Shown: positions 14,803 through 23,194, counted from the stretch's first letter. The stretch: 37,746 nucleotides of DNA from Lyngbya sp. PCC 8106 (GCF_000169095.1 NZ_AAVU01000055.1:1-37746), one strand, 5' to 3'. Notes: generated by a model not told the origin, from the letters alone. A program made the numbers and translations.

Positions 14803-16165
14803 GGAAAGGAATTACATCTCGAATATTAGCCATTCCCGTCATAAATTGAACCACTCGTTCAAAGCCTAAACCAAATCCCGCATGAGGAACAGTTCCATAT
14901 TTTCTCAACTCCAAATACCACCAAAGTTCTTCAGAATTGACATCCATTTCTTTCATGCGATTTTCAAGAACATCTAAGCGTTCTTCCCGTTGAGAACCGC
15001 CAATAATTTCCCCAATTTTTGGAGCTAATACATCCATCGCCCTAACGGTTTTTCCGTCATCCCCCAACCGCATATAAAACGCTTTGATATCTTTAGGATA
15101 ATCGGTAACAATCACAGGTTTTTTAAACAAGTCTTCGGCGAGATAGCGTTCATGCTCTGACTGCAAATCCAATCCCCAACTCACCGGAAATTCAAACTTT
15201 TTATCGGCTTTTTCTAACAGTTTGATGGCATCTGTATAGGTTAGACGTTCAAACTGATTATTGATAATATTGTCAGCCGTCTCTAAGACCGTTTTATCAA
15301 TCCGCTTATTGAAAAACTCCATATCTTCCGGGCATTTTTCTAAGACAAACTTAAAAATGTATTTCAAGAAATCTTCAGCCAAGTCCATATTGCCTTCTAA
15401 ATCACAAAATGCCATTTCCGGTTCAATCATCCAAAACTCAGCTAAATGGCGAGAAGTATTAGAATTTTCAGCGCGAAACGTCGGCCCAAATGTGTAAACA
15501 TTGCCAAACGCCAACGCCATTATTTCTGCTTGTAACTGACCACTAACGGTTAAAAAAGTCGGTTTTCCAAAGAAATCTCGACTAAAATCTACTTCCTTTG
15601 ATTCAGTTAACGGTAAATTTTTGAAGTCTAAATTTGTCACCCCAAACATTTCTCCTGCACCTTCACAATCACTCGCGGTAATAATCGGAGTATGAATCCA
15701 TAAAAAACCCCGTTCTTGAAAGAATTGATGAACCGCCGCAGAACAAGCATTTCTCACCCGAAAAACGGCACCATAAGTATTAGTACGCGCTCGTAAATGA
15801 GCAATAGTGCGTAAGAATTCAAAAGAGTGACGCTTTTTCTGCAAAACATAAGTTTCGGGGTCAGCATCACCGTAAACAATCACAGACTCAGCTTTAAGTT
15901 CCACTCGTTGTCCTTTGGCTGGAGACTCCACCAACGTTCCGACAACCTCCACAGACGCGCCTGTATTTAGCTGTTTGAGAATATTTTGATAGTTCTCTAA
16001 ATCAAGATTAAGAACTACTTGTAGGTTCGCCATCGCAGAACCATCATTAACTTCGACAAAAGCAAATTCTTTGAACTCTCGCTTGGTTCGTACCCAACCT
16101 TGAACCGTTAGCGCTTCATCCGGTTGACCACTTCTGAGTATTTCTGCAATACGTCGCGTCGCCAT
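14774..16165 (-). CDS. asnS: Asparaginyl-tRNA synthetase
   Basis: 463 residues, normal length for class II AsnRS. It charges tRNA-Asn with asparagine. The N-terminal OB-fold anticodon-binding domain (VQGWVRTKREFKEFAFVEVN) occupies about residues 15-110. The catalytic domain shows motif 2 (FRAENSNTSRHLAEFWMIEP) and motif 3 (GFGLGFERVVQFMTGMANIR, then DVIPFPR close to the C terminus). The AsnRS-specific ending DVIPFPRAP supports AsnRS rather than AspRS. Its 3' end overlaps the junk tail of the convergent nadR remnant. A TAAGGAATTAG sequence precedes the ATG at 16163-16165. Confidence 0.96.
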   Translation of the reverse strand: MATRRIAEILRSGQPDEALTVQGWVRTKREFKEFAFVEVNDGSAMANLQVVLNLDLENYQNILKQLNTGASVEVVGTLVESPAKGQRVELKAESVIVYGDADPETYVLQKKRHSFEFLRTIAHLRARTNTYGAVFRVRNACSAAVHQFFQERGFLWIHTPIITASDCEGAGEMFGVTNLDFKNLPLTESKEVDFSRDFFGKPTFLTVSGQLQAEIMALAFGNVYTFGPTFRAENSNTSRHLAEFWMIEPEMAFCDLEGNMDLAEDFLKYIFKFVLEKCPEDMEFFNKRIDKTVLETADNIINNQFERLTYTDAIKLLEKADKKFEFPVSWGLDLQSEHERYLAEDLFKKPVIVTDYPKDIKAFYMRLGDDGKTVRAMDVLAPKIGEIIGGSQREERLDVLENRMKEMDVNSEELWWYLELRKYGTVPHAGFGLGFERVVQFMTGMANIRDVIPFPRAPLSIDF

Positions 16166-16334
16166 ACAATCTAATTCCTTAAAACTGAGCGATTTTTGCC
16201 TAATCTTAACTGTTCACAGAAACAACGGGTATGGGAAATTAACGAATTGCCTCTACACAGGTCACTGTAAAAGACGGTTTCGGTGGTACAATAAACACTT
16301 GGCGATTTCAATCATTGTTTAGGAGACCGATTCA

Positions 16335-16643
16335 ATGCCACAAGCGGTTGGCGTTATTCAAGTCCTTGGCTTCCCTGGTGTGCTAGCTGCGGCGGATGCG
16401 ATGGTGAAAGCCGGACGAGTGACCTTAGTTTACTATGGGTTAGCTGAACGGGGTCAGTTCATGGTTGCTATTCGGGGAGGAACTTCTGAAGTTAGACCCG
16501 CAATGGAAGCAGCAATTAGAGCGGCAGAGAATACCTTTGGTTGTACTATTATTACTCACTACACCATTCCCAATCCTCCCGAAAACTTGGAAGCAGTTCT
16601 TCCGATTGCTTATAGCGAAGAAAGTGAACCCTTCCGAGTTTAA
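16335..16643 (+). CDS. ccmK3: Carboxysome shell protein CcmK3-like (BMC-H)
   Basis: 102 residues with one bacterial microcompartment domain (MPQAVGVIQVLGFPGVLAAA, DAMVKAGRVTLVYYG). The short C terminus ending SEESEPFRV and the pore loop YYGLAERGQF (L36-A37-E38-R39) are like CcmK3, in which the usual small Gly-Ser pore residues are replaced by bulky charged ones. CcmK3 proteins are reported not to form homohexamers but to build mixed hexamers with CcmK4 and to tune shell permeability. The next gene, 128 bp downstream, is the CcmK4-like partner. This is the satellite ccmK3K4 locus and not the main ccmKLMN cluster. An aggaga ribosome-binding site precedes the ATG. Confidence 0.9.
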   Translation: MPQAVGVIQVLGFPGVLAAADAMVKAGRVTLVYYGLAERGQFMVAIRGGTSEVRPAMEAAIRAAENTFGCTIITHYTIPNPPENLEAVLPIAYSEESEPFRV

Positions 16644-16770
16644 TACTCTTTCACAGATTAGCGATGCGTGAGCTTCACATAAGTTTGAATTTGACCGAGA
16701 GAGTCGCCAATCTTTTGACAATCAGTTTAGTTCAATCCCATTAAGTTTGCATTTATTCAGGAGAAATTCC

Positions 16771-17124
16771 ATGTCACAACAAGCCGTTGGCGCACTCGAA
16801 ACTAAAGGATTTCCGGGAATTCTAGCCGCTTCCGATGCGATGGTGAAAGCGGGTCGAGTTACGCTAGTGGGTTATATTCGAGCCGGAAGTGCGCGTTTTA
16901 CAGTTATGATTCGGGGGGATGTCTCCGAAGTTAAGACGGCTATGGATGCCGGAATTGCGGCAGTAGAAAAGGTGTACGGGGGTGCATTGGAAACCTGGGT
17001 GATTATTCCTCGTCCCCATGAAAACGTGGTTGCCGTTCTTCCGATTGATTTTAGTGAAAGTGTCGAACAGTATCGTGCAGCGGCTGAAGGTTTAACCCTT
17101 CCCGGAATGCCTAACGGTCGATAG
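16771..17124 (+). CDS. ccmK4: Carboxysome shell protein CcmK4-like (BMC-H)
   Basis: 117 residues from ATG 16771, which follows caggag at 16758-16763; an in-frame ATG at 16747 lies upstream of that site and is unlikely. The BMC domain starts MSQQAVGALETKGFPGILAA and continues DAMVKAGRVTLVGYIRAGSA. The pore loop reads R37-A38-G39-S40, retaining the small Gly-Ser pair that lines the central hexamer pore. The sequence RPHENVVAVLPIDFSESVEQ followed by a short Gly/Pro tail matches the CcmK4 type. It partners the preceding CcmK3-like protein in the beta-carboxysome shell. Confidence 0.92.
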   Translation: MSQQAVGALETKGFPGILAASDAMVKAGRVTLVGYIRAGSARFTVMIRGDVSEVKTAMDAGIAAVEKVYGGALETWVIIPRPHENVVAVLPIDFSESVEQYRAAAEGLTLPGMPNGR

Positions 17125-17387
17125 TCAATTGAGGAATGGGGAATAGGGACAAAATGTAAAGATTTTCAGAATTAATCCGCTCAGATCAAGTCGGGGATAG
17201 TAAACAATAGTAGGTGTAGTCGTGGCTTTGGCAATTCCCAAAGTCGAGTTTTGTATTGATGTTCTGATCGCTTTTTTGGAAGTGTCCCTGTTCCTTCTGT
17301 CTGAAGTCAGTTGCACGGTTGTAAAGATCATAGCTAGCATATAACAGGTCAACAATACCGATCACCTTAGAGAGGAATTCTCAAAAC

Positions 17388-17858
17388 ATGAATTTATTAG
17401 AAAAAATGTTTGGTGTTCAGGATACAGCTCGTCGAATATCACTCTCTGCTGCCGAAGCATTTGCGGCGATTGCAGTCGCGGCGATCGCGGCGGATGGCTA
17501 TCTGTCCAACGAAGAACGTCATCGCATCGTCGAAGTCTTGTTCCAAGTTGATCTGTTTCAAGGGTACTCAGAACAACGCTTGGCAGAACTACTTGAAAAG
17601 TTGTTTAACCTCCTCTCTATCCGAGGAATTGATCAGTTAGTGGCGATCGCCAGGGAGTCTTTACCGCACCAACTGCAAGAAACAGCATTTACAGTCGCCG
17701 TTGACTTAGTATTAGTCGATGGTGAGTTATCCCCCAAAGAAAAAAGCTTTTTAGTACGTCTATGGAATATTATGGATATTCCAGTCGAAACGGCTTCTCA
17801 AATTTTGGATCTCAAAATTGAGGAGTATGACGCGGTTGAAGTCGCCAACCAAAGTTAA
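17388..17858 (+). CDS. TerB-like tellurite-resistance-family protein
   Basis: 156 residues, all-helical, cytoplasmic. It contains the twin acidic motifs of the TerB fold: AADGYLSNEERHRIVEVLF near residue 37 and LVDGELSPKEKSFLVRLWNI near residue 110, each preceded by a helix rich in Ala/Val. TerB-family proteins bind metal and membranes through these acidic loops; cyanobacterial versions are widespread without known connection to tellurite. An agagagg ribosome-binding site lies about 14 bp before the ATG. It is on the same strand as ccmK4, 263 bp downstream; no functional link is evident. It is convergent with the glycosyltransferase gene. Confidence 0.8.
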   Translation: MNLLEKMFGVQDTARRISLSAAEAFAAIAVAAIAADGYLSNEERHRIVEVLFQVDLFQGYSEQRLAELLEKLFNLLSIRGIDQLVAIARESLPHQLQETAFTVAVDLVLVDGELSPKEKSFLVRLWNIMDIPVETASQILDLKIEEYDAVEVANQS

Positions 17859-17876
17859 CAAACACCCTCTCCTCAC

Positions 17877-19043
17877 TCAATCAACTTTCTTTTGATCTAA
17901 AATCTGCATATAGGCTTGAATGGTCGTGGTTGCGATCGCGTCCCAACTATAATGCTGTAAAGCGAACTGTTTCGCATTTTTCCCCCGTCGTTCTCGTTCC
18001 TGTCGATTCTGCAAAGCTGATGCGATCAAGGCCGTGATTTCATCTACACCCCCTGTACTCACCCAACCTGCTTCTGCAAGTTTTATCTGTTCCCAAATCT
18101 GCACCCCATCGGAAATCATCACAGGTATTCCCGCAACCATGGCTTCAGCGACAGCAATCCCAAAATTTTCATAGTAGGACGGTAAAACAAACAAATCAGC
18201 CGTTTGTAATAATCTCGCTTTCTGTTCCCCGGTGACAAAACCTGTAATCGTCGTGTATTCCGCGAGAGGAGATTGTTTAATCTGGGTTTGAATTTGAGTT
18301 TCATAGGCGGGATCTTGAGGATTTGATCCCGCTAACACAAATTGAAACTGATGTCCTGCGGCTAATACGCCTTCTAACGCCGGAATAAGTAAGTTTAACC
18401 CTTTTTTGGGTTCAATCCGCGACATAAACAAAATTACGGGCTGATTGTTGGGTTCTGTCTTTTCCACCGCATAAACAGGAGGATTCACTCCCAACGGAAT
18501 CACCAAATCTCGGGTAGAAACCCCAAAACGTTCAGAAATTTTTGCTTCCGGTTCACTGGTAAAATGTAGAGCCGATGCCCCCGCAATATTACCCCGTTCT
18601 AGTAGGGTTGCATAAATTTGTTTCAATTGCTTTTTTTTCTGCAAATCCGCCGGATCAAGTGTGCCTAAAGGACGCAAAATATAAGGCAATTGACGCATTC
18701 TCGCCACTGTCGCCGCCCCACTACAAACGGGAGAAAACAAAGCATGAATATGAGCCACATCAAACTCGTGGGCGTGGTGCCACAACCAGTTTAAAAGAGA
18801 GAGGGAAAATTTATAACGTCGGAACGGCGAACAGCGAAAATAACGCACGGTGTAACCGTCTTCAGACACTGGTTGATTGAGTGGCACATCTAAGGGCGGT
18901 TGGCCTGTGTCTCCGTTAGAATCAGTCGTTAAAATAGTGACTGATACCCCTTGTGTCGCCAACGCCGCCGACAATCCTCGCACCATCTGACTCGGGCCAC
19001 CATAGACCAGCGCTATTGAAGGAATAATTTGAAGAATTCGCAT
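17877..19043 (-). CDS. GT4-family glycosyltransferase
   Basis: 388 residues from the ATG at 19041-19043 (MRILQIIPSIALVYGGPSQM). A longer open frame extends upstream but only through the heptamer repeat, which would encode a repeated SLFPVPC, so I reject that start. The N-terminal Rossmann half begins with the GGPSQMVRGLSAAL acceptor loop. The C-terminal half has VILFMSRIEPKKGLNLLIPA and the EX7E-type motif SYYENFGIAVAEAMVAGIPV, as in nucleotide-sugar-dependent retaining GT4 enzymes. It probably transfers a sugar in exopolysaccharide or lipopolysaccharide assembly. Acceptor and donor cannot be told. It lies downstream of rodA on the same strand. Confidence 0.88.
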   Translation of the reverse strand: MRILQIIPSIALVYGGPSQMVRGLSAALATQGVSVTILTTDSNGDTGQPPLDVPLNQPVSEDGYTVRYFRCSPFRRYKFSLSLLNWLWHHAHEFDVAHIHALFSPVCSGAATVARMRQLPYILRPLGTLDPADLQKKKQLKQIYATLLERGNIAGASALHFTSEPEAKISERFGVSTRDLVIPLGVNPPVYAVEKTEPNNQPVILFMSRIEPKKGLNLLIPALEGVLAAGHQFQFVLAGSNPQDPAYETQIQTQIKQSPLAEYTTITGFVTGEQKARLLQTADLFVLPSYYENFGIAVAEAMVAGIPVMISDGVQIWEQIKLAEAGWVSTGGVDEITALIASALQNRQERERRGKNAKQFALQHYSWDAIATTTIQAYMQILDQKKVD

Positions 19044-19053
19044 ATCGTGAACA

Positions 19054-19195
19054 GGGAACAGGGAACAGCGCAAACTTGCGGCCCGGCGGTTTCCGGCGAG
19101 AGCAAAGTTTGCAAGAGAGGGAACAGGGAACAGGGAACAGGGAACAGGGAACAGGGAACAGGGAACAGGGAACAGGGAACAGGCAATAGGCAATC
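19054..19195. repeat. GGGAACA heptanucleotide tandem repeats with spacer palindrome
   Basis: Nine perfect GGGAACA units run from 19119 to 19181, followed by two variant ggcaata-type units. Two more perfect units lie at 19054-19067. Between them is a spacer with complementary segments (gcaaacttgc at one end, gcaaagtttgc at the other). Further towards rodA a second heptamer pattern (cttctga/acttctg) continues to about 19253. Short tandemly repeated heptamers of this kind are known in filamentous cyanobacteria. The array separates rodA from the glycosyltransferase start. Confidence 0.9.
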
Positions 19196-19255
19196 TTGCA
19201 ATAGGCAATAGGCGATTCTGAACTTCTGACTTCTGACTCCCGACTTCTGACTCTT

Positions 19256-20509
19256 TTAAAATTTAATTCGTTGTCGATGGTTAGCAACCGACTGTACCAG
19301 TCCTATCGCCAGAAAATTACTCAATAGCGCCGAACGACCATAACTTAGCAGGGGCAGAGGAATACCTGTAACTGGGGCTAACCCGATATTCATGCCAATA
19401 TTAACAAAAACCTGAAACACAATCATACATAAAACCCCAATGGCAATCAGGGAACCAAAGGTATCTTTTGCTGTTAAAGCGATCATCACTATACGCCAAC
19501 ACAAAATCCAAAACGCCGCCAACACGCACAGACACCCAATAAACCCTAATTCTTCACCAATAGCTGAAAAAATAAAGTCAGTGTGTTGTTCGGGGATAAA
19601 GTTTAACTGAGTTTGTGTGCCTTGATAGAGTCCGCGTCCGTGGAGTTGTCCGGAACCAATGGCGATCCGAGATTGAATTAAATGATAACCGGCACCGAGC
19701 GGATCTTGTTCGGGGTTGAGAAATCCGGTTAGACGTTGTTTTTGATAATCTTGGAGTAAACCCCAAAAGAAATTTCCCAGTTTACCCGCGCCTAAATTTA
19801 CCAACAGTGCCAACGGGCCAGTTAACCAACGGACAGGTAAACTCCACCAGCCGACAAACCCCATTAATACCGCCCAAATGATCCCCGCTTCTTGATAAAC
19901 AGTGAATAAAATCACAGAACCGAGGGGAGCGACTAATAAAATCAACCAACCGGGATGAACATTTCCCCAATACAGCATTCCCAGTGTAATCGCTCCGAAA
20001 ACGAGAGAAGTCCCTAAGTTGGGTTCGATAAAAACTAATCCCCACGGTATAGCCGCAATCACTAATATTTTAATGACATCGAGGAGAGTCGGGGTTGTAC
20101 GTTCGTGTAATAAGGCAGCCAGAGTAATAATAATCCCAACTTTGGCAAATTCTGACGGTTGGACGTGAAAGCCACCAATATTAATCCACCGTTGCGCCCC
20201 TAAAGCGGTTGTCCCGATAATTTGTACAGCAATTAAAGCGATAATCGTGGCGATATAAATGACCCATTTCCATTCTAATAAACGTTCATAACGGCATCGA
20301 GCAATAAAAATGGCACTCACCAGACCAATACCGCCCATTAGCCAATGTTGCCACCAGTCTGTTAAGCCTTGATTGAGTTCGACACTGCGGATCATAATTC
20401 CGCCTAAAACGGTCAGACCAATAGACAGGAGAAAGAGAAAGTAATCAACTTGTTCCCAAGCCGAAAAGGGGGTTTGCCGACGTCTTCCCAGGCGTATTTT
20501 TTCTAACAT
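19256..20509 (-). CDS. rodA: RodA, SEDS-family peptidoglycan glycosyltransferase
   Basis: 417 residues from ATG 20509 (MLEKIRLGRRRQTPFSAWEQ); an in-frame TTG at 20557 would add 16 residues and has no better ribosome-binding site. About ten membrane segments are visible. SEDS signatures are present: GAQRWINIGGFHVQPSEFAK, FIEPNLGTSLVFG, AIGSGQLHGRGLYQGTQTQ, FIPEQHTDFIFSAIGEELGF and the C-terminal GLAPVTGIPLPLLSYGRSAL. RodA polymerises lipid II during lateral wall elongation with PBP2 and the Mre system. The short N terminus and the GLYQGTQTQLNFIPEQ variant favour RodA over FtsW. It lies downstream of the VOC gene on the same strand. Confidence 0.92.
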   Translation of the reverse strand: MLEKIRLGRRRQTPFSAWEQVDYFLFLLSIGLTVLGGIMIRSVELNQGLTDWWQHWLMGGIGLVSAIFIARCRYERLLEWKWVIYIATIIALIAVQIIGTTALGAQRWINIGGFHVQPSEFAKVGIIITLAALLHERTTPTLLDVIKILVIAAIPWGLVFIEPNLGTSLVFGAITLGMLYWGNVHPGWLILLVAPLGSVILFTVYQEAGIIWAVLMGFVGWWSLPVRWLTGPLALLVNLGAGKLGNFFWGLLQDYQKQRLTGFLNPEQDPLGAGYHLIQSRIAIGSGQLHGRGLYQGTQTQLNFIPEQHTDFIFSAIGEELGFIGCLCVLAAFWILCWRIVMIALTAKDTFGSLIAIGVLCMIVFQVFVNIGMNIGLAPVTGIPLPLLSYGRSALLSNFLAIGLVQSVANHRQRIKF

Positions 20510-20597
20510 AGTTTCGGGTCGTGTTTTGAATGGTGGTCTTTTATTTATTGTTTTCAAACCCTTTCAGGCACAGTCGGGAGTTCCGTGTTGAGAATTT

Positions 20598-20957
20598 TCA
20601 GTCAGAAGTGGTCGAGGGTTCGTACAGGTACTCAAAGGTGTTGTTATCGAGATCTCGGGCATAGAAGGATGCACTACCATCTCGGTGTTCGTGAATGGGA
20701 CTGACTTCTACACCTTGGGTTTGGAGTTGTTTGTAGGCGGTTTCCATTTCTGGGCGATCGTTAAACACAAATCCGAAATGGGCGCCTGCTTGCTCGTAAC
20801 TGGGACTGAGAAGGGCTAACCCATCTTCTCCAGCTTTTAGGTAAGCCCAGTCTGCATCTTTCCAAACCAACTTCATTCCTAAATTTTTATAGAATTGAGC
20901 CGCTTTGTCTATATCCTTAACACAGATTGCGACGTGTCCTAATCGTTTCAGTTTCAT
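20598..20957 (-). CDS. VOC/glyoxalase-family protein
   Basis: 119 residues, a single vicinal-oxygen-chelate domain of two beta-alpha-beta-beta-beta units. Potential metal ligands are H8 in RLGHVAICVKDIDKAAQFY, a His in GAHFGFVFND and a Glu in NNTFEYLYEP at the C terminus. The arrangement resembles lactoylglutathione lyase and related dioxygenases, but the length and context do not define the substrate. Start ATG at 20955-20957 is preceded by TAACAAAATATTGCT without a clear Shine-Dalgarno. It lies upstream of rodA on the same strand; the 88-bp spacing gives no firm operon evidence. Confidence 0.8.
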   Translation of the reverse strand: MKLKRLGHVAICVKDIDKAAQFYKNLGMKLVWKDADWAYLKAGEDGLALLSPSYEQAGAHFGFVFNDRPEMETAYKQLQTQGVEVSPIHEHRDGSASFYARDLDNNTFEYLYEPSTTSD

Positions 20958-20966
20958 AGCAATATT

Positions 20967-20995
20967 TTGTTAAGATGCTTTTCCGTAATTATTCT
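20967..20995 (+). promoter_or_regulatory. Putative sigma70-type promoter for a small RNA
   Basis: ttgtta (20967-20972) and tattct (20990-20995) are separated by exactly 17 bp. The predicted transcription start is near 21002. It points away from the VOC gene into a stretch that lacks a coding frame but ends in a strong terminator at 21150-21185. Confidence 0.35.
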
Positions 20996-21001
20996 ACTGT
21001 T

Positions 21002-21187
21002 TCTATTGTGGAGTTTTGGAGTCTCTACGGGTGGGGTTGTCGGAAGATAGGGAAATCGGGAGAGAGGGAGATTTTGCATAAGCTCTGATCACTTAGATGT
21101 ATGTTGAGGTGAATGGCTCTAAGTGTTATCTGTTCATAGCTGGAACCCCAATGCACTCTCCTTTGTTGGTCGGGTGCATTTTTTTGA
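21002..21187 (+). ncRNA. Candidate structured small RNA (~185 nt)
   Basis: The stretch has no convincing ORF on the plus strand. It is bounded by a promoter-like pair and a Rho-independent terminator. Internal complementarity is strong: tggggtt (21032-21038) pairs with aacccca (21144-21150), closing a domain. Inside it cacttaga (21090-21097) pairs perfectly with tctaagtg (21118-21125), extended by gat/atc beyond a small internal loop. A closing stem, a long central stem-loop and a terminator at about 185 nt resemble the size and layout of 6S RNA, but I cannot verify that identity. Ends are estimates. Confidence 0.45.
21150..21185 (+). terminator. Rho-independent terminator after candidate small RNA
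   Basis: Arms aatgcactc (21150-21158) and gggtgcatt (21172-21180) form a 9-bp stem with one T-G pair and a 13-nt loop; seven T follow (21179-21185). No protein-coding gene on the plus strand lies upstream within this intergenic region, so the terminator implies a non-coding transcript. Confidence 0.6.
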
Positions 21188-21571
21188 TCGTGTAAAGGCT
21201 TCTGCTCGGTTGAGCTTATTCGACTTTTGTAGGAATACCCCCTCTGCATCTCAATAGATTCTGTGGATGCTACTACAGGCGCGGCTATTGACTCACGTCA
21301 AAAAAACAACAGATGTACGGTTGTACGCTATTGTTCGGTTTTTGAATTGTACCGGGGCTTCGCAAACGCTGAAATTCTTGTAAACGATTGATATACTTTT
21401 TCTGCATAAATCAAGATTTATTTAGAAATGGGATTCTCTCGTCATTGTGCTGATATTGTGGTAATCAGGTAAAGTTATAATCTAGCTGAATCAAGGTTTT
21501 AAGCCTTTGTTCATTCAGATCACTTATATCACCAGCTACCTTTTCCCCTAAGCACCTGGGAGAGCTAATTT
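21188..21571. other. Intergenic region upstream of the symporter-grr cluster
   Basis: 384 bp without a gene. A perfect -10 hexamer tataat lies at 21476-21481 with no good -35 at the right distance; it is the best promoter candidate for the genes that follow. A ggagag ribosome-binding site (about 21558) precedes the symporter ATG. Confidence 0.45.
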
Positions 21572-23020
21572 ATGTTTCTATTGAAATCCGATCTGATTTC
21601 TAAAAGAATTTATACTAAGGCTTTTCTGAACAGCTTTCTTGCAGTATTCACAATGATTATGACTGTGACACTGCTCTCATTGACGATCCCATCCTTTGCC
21701 ATCATTAATCCTGATTCGGCAATGAATCAAAAAGTCTATTCTCAAAAGTTGATTACCCAGTCTCTAGCACCAACTTCCGAGCAACTATCCCCAAACACGC
21801 CCCCTAAAATCCTCACCTCAGAGACGGCTTTGTTATTTCAAAATGACCGTTATGTTGTGAGAGTGTTTCGAGAAGGCAACCAAGCTTATGTCAATATCTA
21901 TAATAAGGAAAGTAAAACTCTAACCCTTAGAAAAGTCCCGGTTTCAATTACTCCGCCTAAAAACCCTAAAAAAGATCCGACTAAATACGTTGCTCTGCTC
22001 GGTAATCAGCAATATATTGTGATCATCAACCCGTTGGGTACTTCAGAATTAACTATTGTGCGAGGGGGAAAAACTGTCTACCGTCAAGGGAATAATCAGG
22101 TTGAGATTGCCCAAGAAATCGTCGGTGTCTCTGACCCAATTCAACCCGTAAATCCCACCGTTGAGCTAATCAAAACAATATTTATTAATTATGCCAAACT
22201 GACTCTCTTTGCTCTAATGTTTTCGATGGCAATTCGCTGGACATTTGAGGATGTGGTCTGGTTAGGTCAGCAACCATTTCTACTGTTGAGATCGCTCATT
22301 TCGGTGTTAATTGCAGTTCCAATATTGGGTGCATTAGTCTTATTTATTCCAGGTTTGACGGTGGCACAACGCATTGGTATTGGGGCAATGGTCGCCTGTC
22401 CAGGCGCTCCGATGATTCCGTTTAAGAGTCTGAAAGCCGGCGGAGATGCCAAATTTGTCGCCAGCTTACAGTTTACGGTGTGCATTCTAGCTATTATTAG
22501 CATTCCCTTAACGGCTGTTATTCTGGCTCAGTTCTATCCCAATCAAGCCTGGTTACCGCCACAAGATATTGCCAAACAAATCTTTTTTGCTCAGGTTTTG
22601 CCAATAGGAATTGGTGTTTTACTGGCTCAATATTTGCCTCAGTTAGCAGATGAACTGGTAGAACCTGTGACCAAAATTGCAAAATTCATGCTTTTGCTCG
22701 TTACGATTGTCCTGCTCGCCGTCACCCTAGAAAAAGTTCTCAATGCTGGATTTATCGCTTACTTGGCGATGGGTTTAATCTCGATTGCTTCGCTAGCCTG
22801 TGGTCATTTTTTGGGCGGGCCTAAACCCGAAAATCAAACCGTTCTAGCCTATGCAACAGCGACTCGCAATGCTGGTTTAGCAATTCTACTCGTCAGCCTA
22901 AATTTCCCCAATCTGGATTATATCAAAGGCGGCATTATCAATACGCTGATTACCTATGCCTTAATTGCTGGGATTGTGTCCATTGCTTACACAAACTGGC
23001 ATAAACGAAACTGTGTCTAG
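21572..23020 (+). CDS. Bile acid:sodium symporter (BASS)-family protein with secreted N-terminal region
   Basis: 482 residues. The N terminus has a hydrophobic signal or anchor (about residues 18-43, FLNSFLAVFTMIMTVTLLSL). About 150 polar residues follow, with beta-rich segments (NDRYVVRVFREGNQAYVNIY, QYIVIINPLGTSELTIV) that should face the periplasm. From about residue 200 the protein is a BASS/ACR3-like carrier of about nine to ten helices, with GIGAMVACPGAPMIPFKSLK, VLPIGIGVLLAQYLPQLADE and ATATRNAGLAILLVSLNFPN (crossover-type motif). The extra N-terminal domain is not part of ordinary BASS carriers. The gene ends 174 bp before grrP on the same strand and may belong to the RiPP locus, perhaps in import or export; this is inference. 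Confidence 0.75.
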   Translation: MFLLKSDLISKRIYTKAFLNSFLAVFTMIMTVTLLSLTIPSFAIINPDSAMNQKVYSQKLITQSLAPTSEQLSPNTPPKILTSETALLFQNDRYVVRVFREGNQAYVNIYNKESKTLTLRKVPVSITPPKNPKKDPTKYVALLGNQQYIVIINPLGTSELTIVRGGKTVYRQGNNQVEIAQEIVGVSDPIQPVNPTVELIKTIFINYAKLTLFALMFSMAIRWTFEDVVWLGQQPFLLLRSLISVLIAVPILGALVLFIPGLTVAQRIGIGAMVACPGAPMIPFKSLKAGGDAKFVASLQFTVCILAIISIPLTAVILAQFYPNQAWLPPQDIAKQIFFAQVLPIGIGVLLAQYLPQLADELVEPVTKIAKFMLLLVTIVLLAVTLEKVLNAGFIAYLAMGLISIASLACGHFLGGPKPENQTVLAYATATRNAGLAILLVSLNFPNLDYIKGGIINTLITYALIAGIVSIAYTNWHKRNCV

Positions 23021-23194
23021 GTTTTAAAGGTTTGCACTGTCCCTCACTTAGTCAAGAACTGTTATAAGATCGTTTTTTTCAAACAATTTGATAATTTTCT
23101 TTTCAAGATCAGGACAAATGCAAGTAGCCTAAGATACTTTTAAAAAAGTTATGTAAGATGGGGTTAATTCCAGCTCAAAAATCGAGAAAATAGT

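Noticed and set aside
19054..19195. Possible CRISPR array
   Set aside because: The units are 7-bp direct tandem repeats without spacers of regular length and there are no cas genes.
19044..19208. Longer N terminus for the glycosyltransferase
   Set aside because: The extra 55 residues are translated heptamer DNA (repeated SLFPVPC); the GT4 fold begins exactly at the ATG at 19043.
21025..21249. 74-residue minus-strand frame in the VOC-symporter gap
   Set aside because: No ribosome-binding site and no recognisable motif; the interval is better explained as a plus-strand structured RNA with a terminator.
23021..23194. Terminator or strong promoter between the symporter gene and grrP
   Set aside because: A T-run (gatcgttttttt near 23065) is present but no good stem precedes it, and -10-like sequences lack a -35; cotranscription or separate transcription cannot be decided.
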